Below, piece by piece: positions 7,914-16,473 of a stretch of DNA of 64,000 bases (its first letter is position 1; each line of letters starts with the position of its first letter). Source of the DNA: Prevotella sp. E15-22 (GTDB taxonomy: Bacteria > Bacteroidota > Bacteroidia > Bacteroidales > Bacteroidaceae). Made by a program: the position numbers and the translations under genes. The DNA is taken from positions 1,612,001 through 1,676,000 of the forward strand of contig NZ_CP096247.1 of NCBI RefSeq assembly GCF_023204875.1, in the 5' to 3' direction. The notes under the pieces are model-generated. The model saw nothing but the letters and a program-made list of their open reading frames with translations. It did no database searches and was not told the DNA's origin.

Positions 7914-10664
7914 ATGAAATCATTCTTAGAATACGTAGCAAAAGATATCCTCGCAAAACATGGAAGCGATTTGAGTAAAGTGGCCATCGTGTTTCCAAAC
8001 AAGCGTGCAGCATTGTTTTTAAATTCACATTTGGCTAAACTTGCAGATAAGCCCATCTGGAGTCCTTCCTACATCACCATCAGCGATCTCTTCCGTCATA
8101 ACTCATCTCGCACGGTTGCCGATTCTATCAAACAAGTATGTGATCTTCATAAGTCTTTCATTTCGCAAACAGGCATCGAAGAAACCCTTGACCACTTTTA
8201 TAGCTGGGGGCAGCTTCTGTTAGCCGACTTCGACGACCTAGATAAGAACATGGCTGATGCTGAGAAAGTATTTGCTAATCTACGCGACCTCCATGAACTG
8301 GATGATGCCAGTTATCTAACACCTCATCAGAAAGAAATACTAGCTAAGTTCTTTAGTAATTTCTCAGAAGACAACAACTCACAACTTAAGGAACGCTTCT
8401 TGCGCCTATGGTCTCACATGGTTGACATCTATCATGATTTTAACGATAGACTTGCAGAACAGGGTTTGACCTATGAAGGTGCTCTCTATCGCGAGGTTGT
8501 TACACGTGAAGACATTGACTTTGCTTATGACACATATATCTTCATAGGTTTTAATCTCTTACAAGAAGTTGAACGACAGCTTTTCATGAAACTCAAGCGC
8601 GAGCGACATGCTTATTTCTACTGGGATTTTGATCATTATTACATGAAAGATAATGAAGCCGGCCACTACATCTGCCATCATTTGGCAGATTTTCCTAATG
8701 AACTTGACATCAACTGCGACGATATTTATCGTAACTTTGTCAAACAGAAAGAGATTACTTTCATGTCGGCTCCAACAGAAAATATTCAGGCACGCTATAT
8801 CAGCACATGGCTCCGCGAGAATCAACGATTGGACGATGGTCGGCGTACGGCTATCGTCCTGTGTAACGAGAACCTGCTACAAACTGTGGTCCACTGTATT
8901 CCCAACGAAGTAGAAAAGCTGAACATCACAACAGGCTTCCCTCTTTCACAATCACCCGTGGCCTCACTCATCAACATGCTCATCAACCTTCAGACATTAG
9001 GTTATGATCAGCATCGCAAACGCTTCAGGCCTCGTTTGCTCAACAACCTTATGCGCCATCCCTACATTAGCAACGTTCCTGCGGAACTCATTCATCCCTT
9101 GCAGCAAGCCGACGACAACGCTCAGCTAGTGGAATGGATGTGCGATATTCTCACCGCAATAGCTCGCAAATCCGACGACAACTCGCCCCTATTCCAGGAA
9201 GCTGTATTCAAGTCCTATACCCTACTCAATCGCTTGCTGTCACTCATCAAAAGTGAAGACCTGCTGGTAAACATCTCTACTCTTCAACGACTCATCGGCC
9301 AGATTATTCAATCGACATCTATCCCTTTTCACGGTGAACCCGCTGAAGGTATTCAAATTATGGGAGTTCTTGAAACACGAAATCTTGATTTTGACCACGT
9401 ACTTATTCTTTCATGCAATGAAGGCAACCTGCCTCGCGGTGTCAACGATACATCTTTTATTCCATACAACCTTCGCAAGGCTTATGGATTAACCACCGTC
9501 GACCACAAGGTAGCAATCTTCAGCTATTATTTCCACCGTCTAATTCAGCGCGCTTCCGACGTCACCATACTATATAGCAACGCCACAACAGACAACGGTA
9601 AGGGAGAGATGAGTCGGTTCATGCTTCAATTGATGGTTGAAGATAATAATCACGCAATTAAATACGAAACACTTCAGGCGGGACAGCAGTTCACACCTTT
9701 CCAACCCGTTGCTGTAGAAAAATCGCCTGAAGTAATGCAGGCTATTTTAAGTCATTTCCATCCACAGGCACTACTCACTCCTACTGCCATCAATCGTTAT
9801 ATGCGTTGCCCATTGATGTTCTATTATACCTATGCCTGCGGCCTCCGTGAACCAGATGCTCCTATAGATGAGACCATTGATAACCGTATCTTTGGAAATA
9901 TCTTCCACGAGGCATCACAAAAAATATATGCTCGACTCATGGATAAGAGTCGCCAGATTATGAAAGGGGATGTCGAACAATTATTAAATAATCGTATAGA
10001 CATTGAACGAGCTGTTGATGAGGCCATAAGTAAGGAACTGTTCAAGTGCAAGCCTTCCGAGCGCTTGGAACTAAACGGTTTGCAACTCATAAACCGCGAG
10101 GTTATTATTCATTATATCATGCGCTTGCTTGAAATTGATCGCAACTTGGCACCTTTTTATATTGAAGGACTTGAGATTGATGTAAAGAGCACTGTATCAA
10201 CACAATATATCACAACAATGATTGGCGGACGTATCGACCGTCTTGATCGCATTAATAAAGATGGCATTGAAATAATTCGTGTTATTGACTATAAGACTGG
10301 GAGTCGACAGCCTCGCCCGCTGACTGATGTCGATGCAATATTCGCCCCAGAGAGTCTTCAGAATCATAGTGACTATTATCTGCAGGCCTTTCTTTATTCA
10401 TGTATTGTCCGTGCCCAGCATCCAACAATACCAGTATCACCTGCTCTGTTGTTCATCCAGCACTCTAGTGGTCCAGATTATGACCCAACAATATGCTTCG
10501 GCCGAACCCCAATTAACGATGTTGCAGACTACAGCAAACGCTTCACCGAGTTAGTTACAGAAAAGATTGATGAGATATTCAATTCACAAATAGCCTTTGT
10601 TCCTACTGATGATCGAAATCGCTGTCGCAACTGTCCCTACAAACAGTTATGTAGTATTAAATAA
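7914..10664 (+). CDS. addB: AddB-type PD-(D/E)XK exonuclease subunit
   Basis: The protein has 916 residues. It starts with an inactivated helicase-like domain (VVFPNKRAALFLNSHL at about 22-38 in place of a normal Walker A) and ends with a RecB-family nuclease (GRIDRLDR, then VIDYKTG). A cysteine in RYMRCPLMFYY and three cysteines in the final CRNCPYKQLC form the four-cysteine iron-sulfur cluster known from AddB, where it braces the nuclease domain. It directly follows addA and partly overlaps the longest possible frame of tex, so addA, addB and tex are probably cotranscribed. Automatic annotations often call this gene only a PD-(D/E)XK nuclease family protein; the position and the cysteines make AddB the better name. 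Confidence 0.9.
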   Translation: MKSFLEYVAKDILAKHGSDLSKVAIVFPNKRAALFLNSHLAKLADKPIWSPSYITISDLFRHNSSRTVADSIKQVCDLHKSFISQTGIEETLDHFYSWGQLLLADFDDLDKNMADAEKVFANLRDLHELDDASYLTPHQKEILAKFFSNFSEDNNSQLKERFLRLWSHMVDIYHDFNDRLAEQGLTYEGALYREVVTREDIDFAYDTYIFIGFNLLQEVERQLFMKLKRERHAYFYWDFDHYYMKDNEAGHYICHHLADFPNELDINCDDIYRNFVKQKEITFMSAPTENIQARYISTWLRENQRLDDGRRTAIVLCNENLLQTVVHCIPNEVEKLNITTGFPLSQSPVASLINMLINLQTLGYDQHRKRFRPRLLNNLMRHPYISNVPAELIHPLQQADDNAQLVEWMCDILTAIARKSDDNSPLFQEAVFKSYTLLNRLLSLIKSEDLLVNISTLQRLIGQIIQSTSIPFHGEPAEGIQIMGVLETRNLDFDHVLILSCNEGNLPRGVNDTSFIPYNLRKAYGLTTVDHKVAIFSYYFHRLIQRASDVTILYSNATTDNGKGEMSRFMLQLMVEDNNHAIKYETLQAGQQFTPFQPVAVEKSPEVMQAILSHFHPQALLTPTAINRYMRCPLMFYYTYACGLREPDAPIDETIDNRIFGNIFHEASQKIYARLMDKSRQIMKGDVEQLLNNRIDIERAVDEAISKELFKCKPSERLELNGLQLINREVIIHYIMRLLEIDRNLAPFYIEGLEIDVKSTVSTQYITTMIGGRIDRLDRINKDGIEIIRVIDYKTGSRQPRPLTDVDAIFAPESLQNHSDYYLQAFLYSCIVRAQHPTIPVSPALLFIQHSSGPDYDPTICFGRTPINDVADYSKRFTELVTEKIDEIFNSQIAFVPTDDRNRCRNCPYKQLCSIK

Positions 10665-10680
10665 CGAAACAAATATTTAT

Positions 10681-12840
10681 ATGCAACAGAACATCATTGC
10701 CAAACTCATAGCCCAAAGTCTGCAATTAAGCATGGAAGCGGTTATCAACACATTGACACTTCTCAATGAGGGATGCACCATTCCTTTTATTTCGCGCTAT
10801 CGCAAGGAACGTACCGGTGGTCTTGACGAAGTGCAGATAGCTGCAATAAGTGATTACTATGAACGATTGAAAGACATCGAGAAACGTAAAGAAACTATTC
10901 TGAAAACCATCGCAGAACAGGACAAACTGACGCAAGAACTCGCGAAACGTATCAATGATTGTTGGGATGCAAACGAACTTGAGGATATATATCTACCGTT
11001 CAAGCCTCGTCGTCGCACACGTGCTCAAATAGCCCGCGAACAAGGGCTGGATCCTTTGGCAAATATACTTCTTCTGCAGCGAGAACGTAATCCAGAGTTA
11101 GCAGCCCGCCGTTTTATTACTGACGATGTTCCAACTATTGCTGCCGCCATTAAAGGTGCTCAAGACATCATTGCTGAACAAGTGAGTGAGAACGAACGCA
11201 GTCGACAACAAGTGCGTGGTGCCTTCCGTCGTACAGCAATTATTACCTCAAAGGCCGTTAAAACAAAGGTAAATTGTAGTGAAGCTGCAAAATATAGCGA
11301 TTATTTTGATTGGCACGAACCCTTGAAGCATTGTTCAAGTCATCGCCTCTTGGCCATGCGTCGCGGTGAAAACGAAGGTATCCTTCGTATAAGCATTAAT
11401 CCTATTGATGACAACGAATGCATTGAACGTCTGCAACGACATTACGTCTACGGCGATACACCGTGTGGGAAACTCGTGGCAGAAGCTGTTGAAGATGGCT
11501 ATAAACGTCTATTAAAACCCGCCATCGAGACGGAGTTTAGTAACATGAGTAAGGAACAAGCCGATGCAGAAGCTATTCGTGTATTTGCAGAAAATTTACG
11601 CCAACTATTACTAGAGGCTCCTTTAGGTCAAAAATGTGTGATGGGTATTGATCCTGGTTTCCGCACAGGCTGCAAGGTAGTGTGTCTCGATTCTCAAGGC
11701 TCATTACTTCACCATGAAGCTATATTTCCCCATCCGCCCATAAACAAGCGTATGCAAGCCAACACACACATACAGCAGTTAATTAAGCAATATAAAATAG
11801 AGGCTATCGCTATAGGCAATGGTACAGCGAGTCGAGAGACTCGCACCTTTGTGGAGGAATGTATTTCTGACATGTCTTCCAACACAGCATCTAATGACAA
11901 ACCAAAAGTTTTCGTTGTCAGTGAAGACGGTGCTTCCGTCTACTCTGCCTCAAAAGTTGCTCGCGAAGAATTTCCCAATGAAGATGTAACAGTTAGAGGA
12001 GCAGTTTCTATAGGTCGTAGACTTATGGACCCGCTGGCAGAACTGGTCAAGATTGATCCCAAGAGCATTGGTGTAGGGCAATATCAGCACGATGTAGATC
12101 AAGCTAAGCTCAAGCAACAACTTGATCAAACAGTAATTCTCTGTGTAAATGCGGTAGGTGTTAACGTTAACACGGCTTCACAACATCTGCTACAATATAT
12201 TAGTGGACTAGGGCCTGCGTTAGCTAAGAATATTGTTGACTATCGTCGAGAGAACGGTGCTTTCACTAGTCGTTCTCAGCTTAAAAAGGTTCCACGTCTA
12301 GGACCATCTGCCTACGAGCAGTGTGCAGGTTTCTTGCGTATCCCTGATGCTATAAATCCGCTCGACAATAGTGCTGTTCATCCAGAAAGTTATTCCATTG
12401 TCGAACGTATGGCAATGGATCAGCATTGCACCATACGAGATCTCATTAATGAAAAAGATTATAGATCCAATATTAATATACATCATTATGTCACAAGCGA
12501 AGTAGGTTTACCCACCCTTAACGACATAATTAAAGAGCTTGAGAAACCCGGTCGAGATCCTCGCATGCAACCTGAAGAATTTCATTTTGCCGAAGGAATA
12601 GAAACAGTAGATGACCTTGTTGAAGGAATGGAATTGCCTGGAATTGTCACCAACATCACAGCTTTTGGAGCTTTTGTTGATATCGGTGTTCATCAGGATG
12701 GCCTCGTACATATATCACAGATGGCAAATAAATTCGTGAAAGATCCCAATGATGTGGTAAAACTTCATCAACATGTAAATGTACGTATCATTGAAATAGA
12801 TCATCGACGTAATCGCATCTCACTAAGTATGAAAGATTAA
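10681..12840 (+). CDS. tex: Tex-family RNA-binding transcription accessory protein
   Basis: The ATG at 10681 is preferred over one at 10597, which would place 28 extra residues inside the addB reading frame. The resulting 719 residues show the full Tex order: N-terminal helical domain with ISRYRKERTGGLDE, a YqgF/RNase H-like domain (MGIDPGFRTGCKV, about 320-332), two helix-hairpin-helix motifs (ISGLGPALAKNIVDYR, then KKVPRLGPSAYEQCAGFLRI) and a C-terminal S1 RNA-binding domain (PGIVTNITAFGAFVDIGV). Tex binds nucleic acids and influences transcription and virulence genes in several bacteria; its molecular task is still not settled. It is the last gene of the addAB run, followed by a strong terminator. 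Confidence 0.93.
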   Translation: MQQNIIAKLIAQSLQLSMEAVINTLTLLNEGCTIPFISRYRKERTGGLDEVQIAAISDYYERLKDIEKRKETILKTIAEQDKLTQELAKRINDCWDANELEDIYLPFKPRRRTRAQIAREQGLDPLANILLLQRERNPELAARRFITDDVPTIAAAIKGAQDIIAEQVSENERSRQQVRGAFRRTAIITSKAVKTKVNCSEAAKYSDYFDWHEPLKHCSSHRLLAMRRGENEGILRISINPIDDNECIERLQRHYVYGDTPCGKLVAEAVEDGYKRLLKPAIETEFSNMSKEQADAEAIRVFAENLRQLLLEAPLGQKCVMGIDPGFRTGCKVVCLDSQGSLLHHEAIFPHPPINKRMQANTHIQQLIKQYKIEAIAIGNGTASRETRTFVEECISDMSSNTASNDKPKVFVVSEDGASVYSASKVAREEFPNEDVTVRGAVSIGRRLMDPLAELVKIDPKSIGVGQYQHDVDQAKLKQQLDQTVILCVNAVGVNVNTASQHLLQYISGLGPALAKNIVDYRRENGAFTSRSQLKKVPRLGPSAYEQCAGFLRIPDAINPLDNSAVHPESYSIVERMAMDQHCTIRDLINEKDYRSNINIHHYVTSEVGLPTLNDIIKELEKPGRDPRMQPEEFHFAEGIETVDDLVEGMELPGIVTNITAFGAFVDIGVHQDGLVHISQMANKFVKDPNDVVKLHQHVNVRIIEIDHRRNRISLSMKD

Positions 12841-12873
12841 ATAATTACAGAAATATATATTTAGATAATAAAT

Positions 12874-12904
12874 ACGCCTTGTTTTCACAAACAAGGCGTT
12901 TTTT
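12874..12904 (+). terminator. Rho-independent terminator after tex
   Basis: A perfect 11-bp stem (core ACGCCTTGT at 12874-12882 with ACAAGGCGT at 12891-12899, extended by two A-T pairs) has a 4-base loop and is followed by six T. Confidence 0.9.
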
Positions 12905-13073
12905 ATCAATCATAAACACAAATGATGCGTTTCTCACGAAAGGCAACACCATAACCATTAAATAACAAAAAGTGAATTGATGTCAATATAACATCTTATC
13001 GAGTGCAAATATACAAAATAATCTTGATTTGTACAAGTAAATTATACAATTTATCAAAATTAATACCCATTTT

Positions 13074-13104
13074 TTTGCATTTGACCACTTTATTTGTACC
13101 TTTG
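13074..13104 (+). promoter_or_regulatory. Consensus Bacteroidota promoter of the mannitol-dehydrogenase-family gene
   Basis: TTTG at 13074-13077, a 19-base spacer and TACCTTTG at 13097-13104, giving a leader of about 20-25 bases before the ATG at 13132. Upstream, TTGTACAA (13029-13036) and TTATACAA (13042-13049) could be a regulator site, but this is weak. The rest of 12905-13073 shows no gene. Confidence 0.8.
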
Positions 13105-13131
13105 CATACCAAAAACCAAAACATTCTAATT

Positions 13132-14718
13132 ATGAAATTAAACGAAATACTAAGTGGTCAACTAAATGCCACAGAATGGGAGCAGAAAGGTTACGAACTC
13201 CCTAAGTTTGATATTAAAGCAATTCGTGAAAAAACCTACAAAGAACCTACTTGGGTACATTTTGGAGGAGGAAACATTTTTCGTGCTTTTCCTGCGGCTA
13301 TTCTTAATGATGCCTTAAATACAGGCAAATACGATCGTGGAGTTATTGTGGCAGAAACTTTTGACTTCGAAGTAATTGACAAAGCATATACACCATATAA
13401 TAATCTGTCATTATTGGTTAGCTTGCAAAGTTCAGGCAATATTGAAAAGAAAGTGATTGCATCAGTTACCGAAGCACTGAAGGCTGACCCACAATTTGAG
13501 GATTGGAAAAGGCTCATAGAAATATTCAAAAAGCCTAGTTTGCAAATGATTTCCTTTACAATTACCGAAAAGGGATATACGTTCAATGATAACGATTTGG
13601 CACGAGGATTAAATCCTATATTTGCAATGGGTAAGGTCTGTTCATTATTACTCGAGCGTTTTAAGGCTGGTCAATTACCTCTCACCATTCAAAGTATGGA
13701 TAATTGCTCGCATAATGGTGACAAAGTAAAAACAGGCGTATTAGCCTATGCAGAGCGATGGGTGAAGGATGGATTAGCTCCCTCTGCCTTCCTCGACTAT
13801 TTAAGAAATGAGACTAAGATTACATTCCCTTGGTCTATGATTGACAAAATTACTCCTCGCCCTCATGAAAAAGTAAAAGAGCTTCTTGCGGCTGATGGAT
13901 TCGAAGACAATAATTATATTGAAACTGAAAAACATACGTTTACCGCACCATTTGTGAATGCAGAAGAGGTACAGTATTTAGTAATTGAGGATAACTATAC
14001 AAACGGACGTCCTCCATTAAATCTTGGTGGTGCTTTATATACCACTCGTGAAACCGTAGACAAGGTTGAGACAATGAAAGTGACGACCTGCCTAAATCCT
14101 CTTCATACAGCAATGAGTATCTATGGATGTTTGCTCGATTATACACTTATCTCTGCAGAGATGAAAGATGTAGATATAAGATCGTTTATTCAGAAAATTG
14201 GTTATATTGAGGCAATGCCTGTTGTTGTTGATCCAGGAGTGTTAAATCCATACGAATTTATCGGTGCAGTTATTAATCGTCGTCTCCCCAATCCCTTTAT
14301 GCCAGATGCACCACAGCGTATAGCATGTGATACCTCTCAGAAATTACCCATCCGCTTTGGCGAGACTTTAAAGAAGTATATCACGCGAGGACTAGACATG
14401 AATAATCTTGTGCTTATTCCCCTCACGTTGGCTGGTTATGCACGTTATTTAAAAGGTTTAAAAGATGATCTTACCACATTCGAACCTTCGCCTGATCCCA
14501 TGTTAGCAGAACTTCAATCTATCATTGCTCCATTAGAGATTGGGAAACCCAATCAAGATTGGACATGTTTGAAGACTCTATACAGCAGGAAAGATGTATT
14601 TGGTCTCGACCTCTATGAAGCAGGTCTTGGCAAGCAGATTGAAGATATGGTAAAGGAATTATTTGCTGGCAAAGGTGCCGTACGTAAGACGTTACACAAA
14701 TACGTTTCTGCAAGATAA
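13132..14718 (+). CDS. Mannitol dehydrogenase family oxidoreductase (mannitol 2-dehydrogenase or fructuronate reductase type)
   Basis: The ATG at 13132 lies 27 bases behind a consensus promoter and gives 528 residues; the in-frame ATG at 13003 lies upstream of that promoter and is not used. The N-terminal Rossmann-like domain has WVHFGGGNIFRAF at about 40-52, and the middle carries the QSMDNCSHNGDK segment typical of long-chain polyol dehydrogenases of the MtlD/UxuB group. Such enzymes interconvert mannitol and fructose, or fructuronate and mannonate. The kdgK/kdgA pair at 35-37 kb would complete uronate breakdown if this is a fructuronate reductase, but the genes are 20 kb apart, so the substrate stays open. 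It stands alone between a promoter and a terminator-like hairpin. Confidence 0.8.
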   Translation: MKLNEILSGQLNATEWEQKGYELPKFDIKAIREKTYKEPTWVHFGGGNIFRAFPAAILNDALNTGKYDRGVIVAETFDFEVIDKAYTPYNNLSLLVSLQSSGNIEKKVIASVTEALKADPQFEDWKRLIEIFKKPSLQMISFTITEKGYTFNDNDLARGLNPIFAMGKVCSLLLERFKAGQLPLTIQSMDNCSHNGDKVKTGVLAYAERWVKDGLAPSAFLDYLRNETKITFPWSMIDKITPRPHEKVKELLAADGFEDNNYIETEKHTFTAPFVNAEEVQYLVIEDNYTNGRPPLNLGGALYTTRETVDKVETMKVTTCLNPLHTAMSIYGCLLDYTLISAEMKDVDIRSFIQKIGYIEAMPVVVDPGVLNPYEFIGAVINRRLPNPFMPDAPQRIACDTSQKLPIRFGETLKKYITRGLDMNNLVLIPLTLAGYARYLKGLKDDLTTFEPSPDPMLAELQSIIAPLEIGKPNQDWTCLKTLYSRKDVFGLDLYEAGLGKQIEDMVKELFAGKGAVRKTLHKYVSAR

Positions 14719-14865
14719 AAGATAATAAGAAACGCATAAGATGACGAGTAGTATGAAAAACAGGGCAAGTTTCATCATACAACTCGTCACCTTTTTTATA
14801 AATAGGGCAACAAATACAATAATTGCCAATGCTACCACATAATATATCCAATTGCAAGTAATCAT
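14692..14865 (-). CDS. Possible small membrane protein, 57 residues
   Basis: An open frame starts two bases after the stop of the pseudouridine synthase gene, on the same strand. It would encode 57 residues with two strongly hydrophobic stretches (IYYVVALAIIVFVALF and LALFFILLVILCV) separated by a short KKVTSC turn, a plausible two-helix inner-membrane protein. Against it: it is short, its 3' end overlaps the convergent dehydrogenase gene by 27 bases, and a terminator-like inverted repeat of the other strand lies inside it. I recognise no family. It may be translationally coupled to the gene before it. Confidence 0.35.
   Translation of the reverse strand: MITCNWIYYVVALAIIVFVALFIKKVTSCMMKLALFFILLVILCVSYYLLSCRNVFV
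14742..14798 (+). terminator. Terminator-like hairpin after the mannitol-dehydrogenase-family gene
   Basis: A 15-bp stem with one mismatch (14742-14756 with 14775-14789) is followed by CC and six T on the plus strand. It would stop transcription from the left. It overlaps the possible small membrane protein on the other strand. Confidence 0.65.
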
Positions 14866-14867
14866 TA

Positions 14868-15767
14868 TTATTTCTTAAATAGTTGACGGAAAACTGTAGG
14901 TATAGGAGTCTCGAATTCCATCGGTTCACCTGTAATGGGATGATGGAAGCATAATAACCAAGCGTGCAGACAAAGTCGATGAAGAGGATCATCACCATTG
15001 CCATATTTTACATCACCGCAAACAGGATGACCCATATCTGCTGAATGAACACGAATCTGGTTCTTACGTCCCGTTTCAAGTTTAAACTCTACTAATGTGT
15101 GTTCTGTTGTACGATCAATCACGTGGAAATGAGTGATGGCCAATTTGCCACCATTGTCCACAGGTGAAGAATAAGTGATGTATGCTTTATTATCCTTTAA
15201 CCAATTTTGGATGGTACCTTCGTCTTCCATCATCTCACCGCTTACTACTGCTACATAACGACGATCGTACACAATCTGATGCCAATTATGTTCCAAAATC
15301 TGTTCTGTTTCAATATCTTTAGCGTAAACCATTAATCCGCTAGTGTCACGATCCAAACGATGTACAACATGTGCAGTACATTTCTGTCGACTTTTCTTGA
15401 AATAATCATCAAGTACACTTTTTACATTTAGTGAAGAATGACCAGCTGCCATCGATAATATTCCAATATTCTTCTCAACAACAATAATCCAACGGTCTTC
15501 ATAAACAATCTTAACGTAACGACTTTTAAACTGTTGCTGGTTACGTTTTGTTTTGCTTACTGCTACTTTCATGCCTGGCAATAATGGAAAGTCAAATTGA
15601 CTTACAGTTTTTCCATTAACCTTGATGCCACGTCCCTGCAGAGTTGCTTTGATTTTTGTTCTGCTCTGACCTACGTGTTCCAACAACCATTCTAACAATG
15701 GCATTGAATTCTCAACAGTATAGTATTCGTATTCACCTCCTTGAAGGTATTCTGTATTCATTTTCAT
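14868..15767 (-). CDS. RluA-family pseudouridine synthase
   Basis: The 299-residue protein has an N-terminal S4-like RNA-binding segment (about residues 22-70, with LLEWLLEHVGQSRTKIK and IKVNGKTV) and the catalytic RluA signature HRLDRDTSGLMVYAK at 136-150, in which Asp139 is the expected nucleophile. Later KLETGRKNQIRVH fits the conserved motif III. These enzymes isomerise uridine to pseudouridine in 23S rRNA or tRNA. The S4-like domain suggests the RluC/RluD branch, but the target base cannot be derived. The start overlaps the upstream phosphopantetheinyl transferase gene by four bases (ATGA type), so the pair is cotranscribed. The in-frame ATG three codons later is an alternative start. 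Confidence 0.88.
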   Translation of the reverse strand: MKMNTEYLQGGEYEYYTVENSMPLLEWLLEHVGQSRTKIKATLQGRGIKVNGKTVSQFDFPLLPGMKVAVSKTKRNQQQFKSRYVKIVYEDRWIIVVEKNIGILSMAAGHSSLNVKSVLDDYFKKSRQKCTAHVVHRLDRDTSGLMVYAKDIETEQILEHNWHQIVYDRRYVAVVSGEMMEDEGTIQNWLKDNKAYITYSSPVDNGGKLAITHFHVIDRTTEHTLVEFKLETGRKNQIRVHSADMGHPVCGDVKYGNGDDPLHRLCLHAWLLCFHHPITGEPMEFETPIPTVFRQLFKK

Positions 15768-16327
15768 AGTTCACATATGGTATAAATGTAGTTCTTTTCC
15801 AAATTTTCTATAGTCGTAAAACAACTTTCGGGAATATCCTTGAGTACATTTTTCATATAATCGTTTATACCCTCTCCTGTTAGTTTTAATAAACTCTCCT
15901 TCATAGTCCATAGTCGGACAAACTCCAATTCAGGATTCGCTGCCTGCTTGATACGCTGCATCTCAGAATTACTCATAACGTAGCGTGCTACTGCCTCACG
16001 ATAGCGGCCTAAGCTCTCCACGTCAATACCAATAGGGCGACGACTAAGTACACATACTGCAGCCTCTCTGCAATGACTTAAGCTGAAATGCAGCTCTGGA
16101 TGTCCTACAATAGATGGTTTGCCATGAGGTCCAAATTCGAAGATTGGGTTTTCGGTGATTCCTTCTTGATCTTTTAATGCATGCTTTAATAGAAGATAAG
16201 CGCTTACACACAAGCGTTGGCCTTGCTCATTTTTATAGCGAAGAGCTTGTTTACGGCGCTGTTCACTAATACTAAGCAAAGCCTTTTGAAGATCAAATGC
16301 ATATATTTCCTCATCAACATAAACCAT
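15764..16327 (-). CDS. 4'-phosphopantetheinyl transferase superfamily protein
   Basis: The 187-residue protein shows both signatures of Sfp/AcpS-type transferases: IGIDVESLG near residues 96-104 (magnesium-binding Asp and Glu) and the WTMKESLLKLTGEG motif near 140-153. These enzymes move the phosphopantetheine arm of coenzyme A to a serine of acyl or peptidyl carrier proteins. The size is close to an Sfp-type enzyme, somewhat short at the N-terminus. No carrier-protein synthase cluster is in the window, so the partner may be the fatty-acid carrier protein or a distant cluster. It heads a two- or three-gene minus-strand operon, and its promoter box ends only eight bases before the ATG. Confidence 0.85.
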   Translation of the reverse strand: MVYVDEEIYAFDLQKALLSISEQRRKQALRYKNEQGQRLCVSAYLLLKHALKDQEGITENPIFEFGPHGKPSIVGHPELHFSLSHCREAAVCVLSRRPIGIDVESLGRYREAVARYVMSNSEMQRIKQAANPELEFVRLWTMKESLLKLTGEGINDYMKNVLKDIPESCFTTIENLEKNYIYTICEL

Positions 16328-16335
16328 TCAGGGTG

Positions 16336-16365
16336 CAAAATTACTCAAAAATTCTCAAACTCCAA
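16336..16365 (-). promoter_or_regulatory. Promoter of the phosphopantetheinyl transferase operon, near-leaderless
   Basis: On the minus strand TTG (16363-16365), a 19-base spacer and TAATTTTG (16336-16343). The box ends eight bases before the start codon, so the 5' leader would be only a few bases. Confidence 0.65.
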
Positions 16366-16406
16366 TTTTTCTCATAAAAAAACTACATCAGATTTTGTTC
16401 AAATTA

Positions 16407-16438
16407 TTTGGCAGATTAGAAAAAAGTACCTATCTTTG
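16407..16438 (+). promoter_or_regulatory. Consensus Bacteroidota promoter of the fucose-isomerase-like gene
   Basis: TTTG at 16407-16410, a 20-base spacer and TATCTTTG at 16431-16438. The leader before the ATG at 16474 is about 30 bases and starts A-rich. Confidence 0.8.
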
Positions 16439-16473
16439 CACGAACTTAAAAAAAAATACTTTATTAACTCTTT

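Noticed and set aside
10597..10680. Upstream start of tex
   Set aside because: It would add 28 residues that lie in the addB reading region and have no counterpart in Tex proteins.
13029..13049. Operator TTGTACAA and TTATACAA before the mannitol-dehydrogenase-family gene
   Set aside because: Short words in an AT-rich region without a candidate regulator beside it; it is mentioned in the promoter entry only.
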